Assembly: GCF_004349055.1 (NCBI RefSeq)
Contig: NZ_SMKX01000013.1
Coordinates: 30,581 to 94,580, forward strand
Source: Kribbella antibiotica
GTDB taxonomy: Bacteria > Actinomycetota > Actinomycetes > Propionibacteriales > Kribbellaceae
Direction of reading: 5' to 3'
Length of the DNA: 64,000 nucleotides
The stretch's first letter is position 1. Each line of letters begins with the position of its first letter. Under the pieces are notes generated by a model. That model saw nothing but the letters and a program-made list of their open reading frames with translations. It was not told the DNA's origin and did no database searches. The position numbers were made by a program, and so were the translations under genes. Shown here in pieces: positions 61,141 to 64,000 of the stretch.

Positions 61141-62601
61141 TTAGGGGCCTGCTGCTGGGGTGGCGTTGGTTGCCCAGGGGTCGGTGTAGTCGGGCACGTG
61201 TGCGAGTAGTCGGGCGCGGAAGGCCTCGCGTTTAGCGGCCAGGTCCGGGTTGGTCACGGCGCTAGCGGTAGCGGGCTTGTCCGGCTGCCCGTGCATCGGT
61301 CTGCTGCTGGAACCGTCGTTGCTGCCGAAGCTGCCGAAGCTGCTGGCGGTGTCGGGTGCAGGCGTCGCCCAACTGAGGGCGGCAGCCATAACAGCAGGAT
61401 CGATCATCGGTGCTGGGTCCGCCCAGCTCGGCCGAGTCACCTCCACCAGACCGTTCGTCGTGATTGATACCGCCCACTGGTCTGCGTGCACCGCGCGGTG
61501 ATGCGACGCGCACAGCAACACCAGGTTCTGCATGCTGGTCGGCCCGCCGTTAGCCCAATGAATGATGTGATGCGCATGGCACATCCACGGCGGCGCTTTA
61601 CACACAACGCAGCCCTTGTCGCGTTTGATCAACGCTCGCCGCATATACCTGTTCACGAACCGTTGCTCGGTCCCGACATCCAGGGGCTGCGAGTCACCAC
61701 CGAGCACGATCGGGAGGATCGCTGCGTCGCAGGCCAGCAGCCGTACGGCGGAGGCGGACAGGTTGTTCCCGAACACCAGTTCACCAACCGCGCCGGTCGT
61801 CTCGCCGAGAGCAGCTTTGAGGTCGTCGAAGTCGATCGTGACGGTCAGGTGCGGCACACCCGGGTGGTCAGGGTTGCCGGCCGCGGCGTCCATGGTGGCT
61901 ACCAAAGCATCAGCCTGCCGCACGTCCTGTGGCCGCGGATCACGCTCCCCATCAACAGTCTTGTGCGGCTTCGACAGCGTATGTATCTGGGTGGTGAGCT
62001 GCTCGCCATCGGCGCCGGGCAGGAACCCGGAGAACTTCACCCCGCCATCGACCTGCCGCAACCGCAGCGACCTCCTCGCCTGCGCTTCGCCCTCAGCCGG
62101 CTCTGCACCATCAGCATCCAGCCGCGCCAAGACATCGTTCCCGAACTTGGCGAGCCGACGAGGGTCCTGGTCCTTGGCGACACCGACCATCTGGTTTTCG
62201 GTGAACTCGAGCGTCTCGACCGGAACAGTCGAGGGCGCCTTCTCCAAAGTCTCGACAATTACCCTGCCTTGCGCGGGACGTACGGTCCAGGGCCGGGCTG
62301 GGTCGGTCGGATCCGGCAACGCCGCAGCCACGATCGCGTATTTGCGCAGAGCGGCAGCGAACGCGAGATCTTTGCGGACTTCGGCCGGGGGTTCCCGGTA
62401 CCGCTCGGACAGGAAATCGACCGTGTCACGGGCGCCGAGCTCGGCCGCGGCACCCATCTCGTAGAGGCGTCCGGACGCTTGCAGGATCGCGGTTTCGAGC
62501 AGAGCTTTGGCGGCATGCATGGCGTCCAGAGAGGCCACCAGCTCGCTGGCACTCTGCAAGTACACCGGGCGCATCCCCACGATCTCCATACCCAAAAGCA
62601 T
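61141..62601 (-). CDS. DUF222/HNH endonuclease domain protein
   Basis: About 486 residues from the ATG at 62599-62601; ATGs at 62587-62589 and just downstream are alternatives. The N-terminal DUF222 region (SELVASLDAMHAAKALLETAI, ARDTVDFLSERYR) is followed by a C-terminal HNH motif CVVCKAPPWMCHAHHIIHWANGGPT...NLVLLCASHH near 337-380. These proteins are multicopy in many actinobacteria, often called 13E12-repeat proteins. The role is unknown, possibly mobile or homing nucleases. A low-complexity tail follows. Direct repeats lie upstream. Confidence 0.9.
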   Translation of the reverse strand: MLLGMEIVGMRPVYLQSASELVASLDAMHAAKALLETAILQASGRLYEMGAAAELGARDTVDFLSERYREPPAEVRKDLAFAAALRKYAIVAAALPDPTDPARPWTVRPAQGRVIVETLEKAPSTVPVETLEFTENQMVGVAKDQDPRRLAKFGNDVLARLDADGAEPAEGEAQARRSLRLRQVDGGVKFSGFLPGADGEQLTTQIHTLSKPHKTVDGERDPRPQDVRQADALVATMDAAAGNPDHPGVPHLTVTIDFDDLKAALGETTGAVGELVFGNNLSASAVRLLACDAAILPIVLGGDSQPLDVGTEQRFVNRYMRRALIKRDKGCVVCKAPPWMCHAHHIIHWANGGPTSMQNLVLLCASHHRAVHADQWAVSITTNGLVEVTRPSWADPAPMIDPAVMAAALSWATPAPDTASSFGSFGSNDGSSSRPMHGQPDKPATASAVTNPDLAAKREAFRARLLAHVPDYTDPWATNATPAAGP

Positions 62602-62670
62602 AGCCACGCCCACCCACAGTTTTCGACCCGGAAACCCCTTATTTACAAGGTTTTCTGTGGGCTCTTTTGT

Positions 62671-62709
62671 CAGCCCACACCAGCCCACACCCAGCCCACA
62701 CCAGCCCGG
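62671..62709. repeat. Short tandem repeat CAGCCCACAC
   Basis: Three copies of CAGCCCACAC (with one inserted C) plus a fourth partial copy CAGCCCGGT, 70 bp upstream of the HNH gene start. Confidence 0.6.
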
Positions 62710-62864
62710 TCCGTCGAGGTCGTGAACTTCAGCACGGCCCGGAACCTCAGACAAGGCCTGGCGCCGGTCGCGGGTCTGGGCATGCTCGGCCGACTGCTTG
62801 GTGGGCTTGAATAGTTCAGTCGATCGAGGCCGGTGATCGCGTTCTTCGTGGCCAACCCAGCTCT

Positions 62865-62960
62865 GAGCCCGCGGTGCGTCTTTGAGCACCCACCAACCAC
62901 GCAAAGCGCGTCAAAACGGTTGATGGGTACTCAAAGTGCGTCCGTTCGGTGCGCGGGCTT
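62865..62960. repeat. Imperfect 95-bp palindrome
   Basis: Outer arms GAGCCCGCG (62865-62873) and CGCGGGCTT (62952-62960), and inner arms CTTTGAGCACCCACCAACC (62880-62898) and GGTTGATGGGTACTCAAAG (62918-62936), are complementary with few mismatches. It may be a MITE remnant or a structured terminator. Confidence 0.5.
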
Positions 62961-63289
62961 GCCTTTGTGGAGCGAGAAGGGCAACTGGTGGCCTTGGCGA
63001 TCCACAAAGCTAGCCACCCCATGAGCAGGAGCACCGGCTCGGGCATCGGATCTGTCCCGCCCGGCACGAGCGTGCCCGGTGGGTTCAGTCGGTTACCTTT
63101 GGGGCGGGCGGGGATCCGCAGCCCCGGTTAGGGTCCGGTGAGGTCTCGGCCGGGGGCGTGGGTGCGTGGTTGCTCGCCGCGACCGGCCGACTCGAAAAGC
63201 GGGTGGCTGGTCGCCGCGGTGGCTGAGGCGAGATGGCGAGACCGGCGACCGAGGCTGGCGCTGCTTGAGGTTCCGGGCTGTGGCTGGGG

Positions 63290-63500
63290 TTGCTGAGGTG
63301 ACGTCGGTGATCGCGTTCCCGTTGGCTTGGGCCGGCGGGCTGCGGCTGGGTTTGCTCAGGTTGCTATCGGCAACCATGTTCCCGTTGTCTACGGAATGGT
63401 GGACGGTGCTCGGGTCCCGAAGTTGCTGTCGACGACCGCGTTCCTGTGCCTAGGCCGTGGTTGGGATTGCTGAGGTACCGCCGGTGATCGCGTTCTGGCT
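63290..63500. repeat. Four degenerate direct repeats of about 52-63 bp
   Basis: Units start TTGCTGAGGT or TTGCT and contain variants of CGGTGATCGCGTTCCCGTTG near 63305, 63367, 63428 and 63482. An extra copy of CGGTGATCGCGTTC lies at 62831. Confidence 0.45.
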
Positions 63501-63589
63501 TCATTCGATGGGTGGACCCCAAGGCCGGATAGTTCGGGCGTCCGGGTCGGCCTGAAACGGTCGGTCAATCCGCTAGCGTCCGAACGGTC

Positions 63590-63621
63590 GAAGGTCGGGT
63601 CTCAACAGAAGGTCGGGTCTC
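63590..63621. repeat. Direct repeat GAAGGTCGGGTCTC
   Basis: Two identical 14-bp copies at 63590-63603 and 63608-63621, offset 18 bp. No gene is attached. Confidence 0.5.
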
Positions 63622-63899
63622 CGGTTCTGCGGACGTTAGCTTGGGTGGCGGTCGAGAGGCAGCCTTTGCGAGTGTCTGCTGCCGCTGAGGGGCAGTAGGT
63701 GCTCGCTGATCGTTTGTCTGCAACGGTCGACAGGCCTGCGGCCGGGATCGCCCGGTTGTGGCTGGTCGCCGCTGCGGCCGATCTACTGAAAACGCTCCGC
63801 TGAGCAGGTCTACGGCTGGGGTGGATGGCGAGGTCGGCGACCGCCTGCGGCGTTGCCCCAGGCGGTCCCCATTTGGGGCTCTCCTGACTGATCTGTGGG

Positions 63900-64000
63900 T
63901 CAGTTTCGGTTGGGGAGGGTGGGCCGGTGACCGCCGAGGTTGAGCATGGCCAGGGCGATGAGTGCGGTGGGTGAGTGGAAGCCGAAGGCGACGCGGGTGA
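63900..64000 (-). CDS. C-terminal end of a probable transposase
   Basis: Open minus-strand frame entering from the window edge: TRVAFGFHSPTALIALAM then LNLGGHRPTLPNRN and a TGA at 63900-63902. This resembles the conserved tail of actinobacterial IS transposases, though I cannot fix the family from 32 residues. The start and catalytic region lie outside the window. The repeat-rich DNA to its left fits an insertion-prone region. Confidence 0.5.
   Translation of the reverse strand, partial: TRVAFGFHSPTALIALAMLNLGGHRPTLPNRN

Larger units (their letters stand above)
62602..63899. other. Repeat-rich non-coding region
   Basis: About 1.3 kb without a supported gene. Contents from left to right: CAGCCCACAC repeats (62671-62709), a long imperfect palindrome (62865-62960), repeats of CGGTGATCGCGTTC (62831, 63305, 63482) with degenerate relatives, and a 14-bp direct repeat at 63590/63608. 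Open frames here have no recognisable protein features. Confidence 0.6.

Noticed and set aside
63290..63500. Possible CRISPR array
   Set aside because: Repeat units are degenerate, spacing varies from about 52 to 63 bp, spacers resemble one another and no cas genes are present.
63758..63943. Short plus-strand open frame near the right edge
   Set aside because: No ribosome-binding site or domain. It overlaps the end of the probable transposase on the other strand.

Overview
High-GC actinobacterial chromosome segment. The mix of secreted discoidin-type glycoside hydrolases, LacI-type palindromic operators, a DUF222/HNH protein and multimodular PKS/NRPS genes suggests Kribbella or a near relative in the Propionibacteriales. 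The genus is an inference, because no rRNA or other phylogenetic marker lies in the window.

Layout. (1) 1-922: 3' truncated secreted discoidin/beta-helix protein with an upstream LacI-type operator. (2) 1158-20901: a hybrid biosynthetic cluster (cluster A). Almost all of it is one minus-strand, translationally coupled run from 19582 down to 1158: A-PCP, ACP, class III aminotransferase, hotdog thioesterase, FabZ-like protein, ketosynthase, ketosynthase-like protein, acyl-adenylating enzyme, stand-alone A domain, C-PCP, KS-AT-ACP-TE, acyl-CoA dehydrogenase-PCP fusion and two paralogous FAD amine oxidases. A divergent orphan type I KS (19675-20901) ends inside a 166-bp hairpin element that also carries the stop codon of a convergent MFS exporter (21062-22309). 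(3) 22419-26922: LacI regulator, a two-discoidin glycoside hydrolase and a DUF1996 protein, with two copies of the GAGAGCGCTCTC operator between the divergent genes. (4) 26983-31450: a five-gene lipid-modification operon (SRPBCC, FAD oxidoreductase, DUF1365, cyclopropane-fatty-acid-synthase-like, SDR). (5) 31610-34245: a small ORF, F420/NADP oxidoreductase, LLM flavin oxidoreductase, nitroreductase. (6) 34272-43704: cluster B, a 2413-residue PKS (acyl ligase-ACP-KS-AT-DH-KR-ACP-TE) coupled by a 4-bp overlap to an FkbO/Hyg5-type chorismatase, then an MFS transporter. (7) 43916-46067: small secreted double-psi-barrel protein and a CPA1 antiporter. (8) 46482-50001: a coupled three-gene cassette of PhyH-type dioxygenase, unknown protein and ornithine-decarboxylase-fold enzyme, with a LacI-type operator and paired direct repeats upstream. 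(9) 50039-59780: secreted carbohydrate-active enzymes (GH114-like, GH128-like, GH8, GH18, beta-helix protein, PHB-depolymerase-like esterase) with two small membrane proteins. (10) 59888-64000: SDR and GntR/TetR remnants, a DUF222-HNH protein, about 1 kb of repeat-rich non-coding DNA, and the 3' end of a probable transposase.

How the parts work together. Cluster A looks set up to make an acyl or aminoacyl chain on discrete carrier proteins, pass it through NRPS domains and one PKS module, and oxidise carrier-bound intermediates. Several of its enzymes lack a canonical catalytic residue. Cluster B predicts a hydroxybenzoate-type (chorismate-derived) starter activated and extended by a single reducing module. 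The palindrome GAGAGCGCTCTC upstream of four secreted proteins and of the PhyH cassette suggests one LacI-family regulon that joins carbohydrate utilisation to an undescribed small-molecule pathway.
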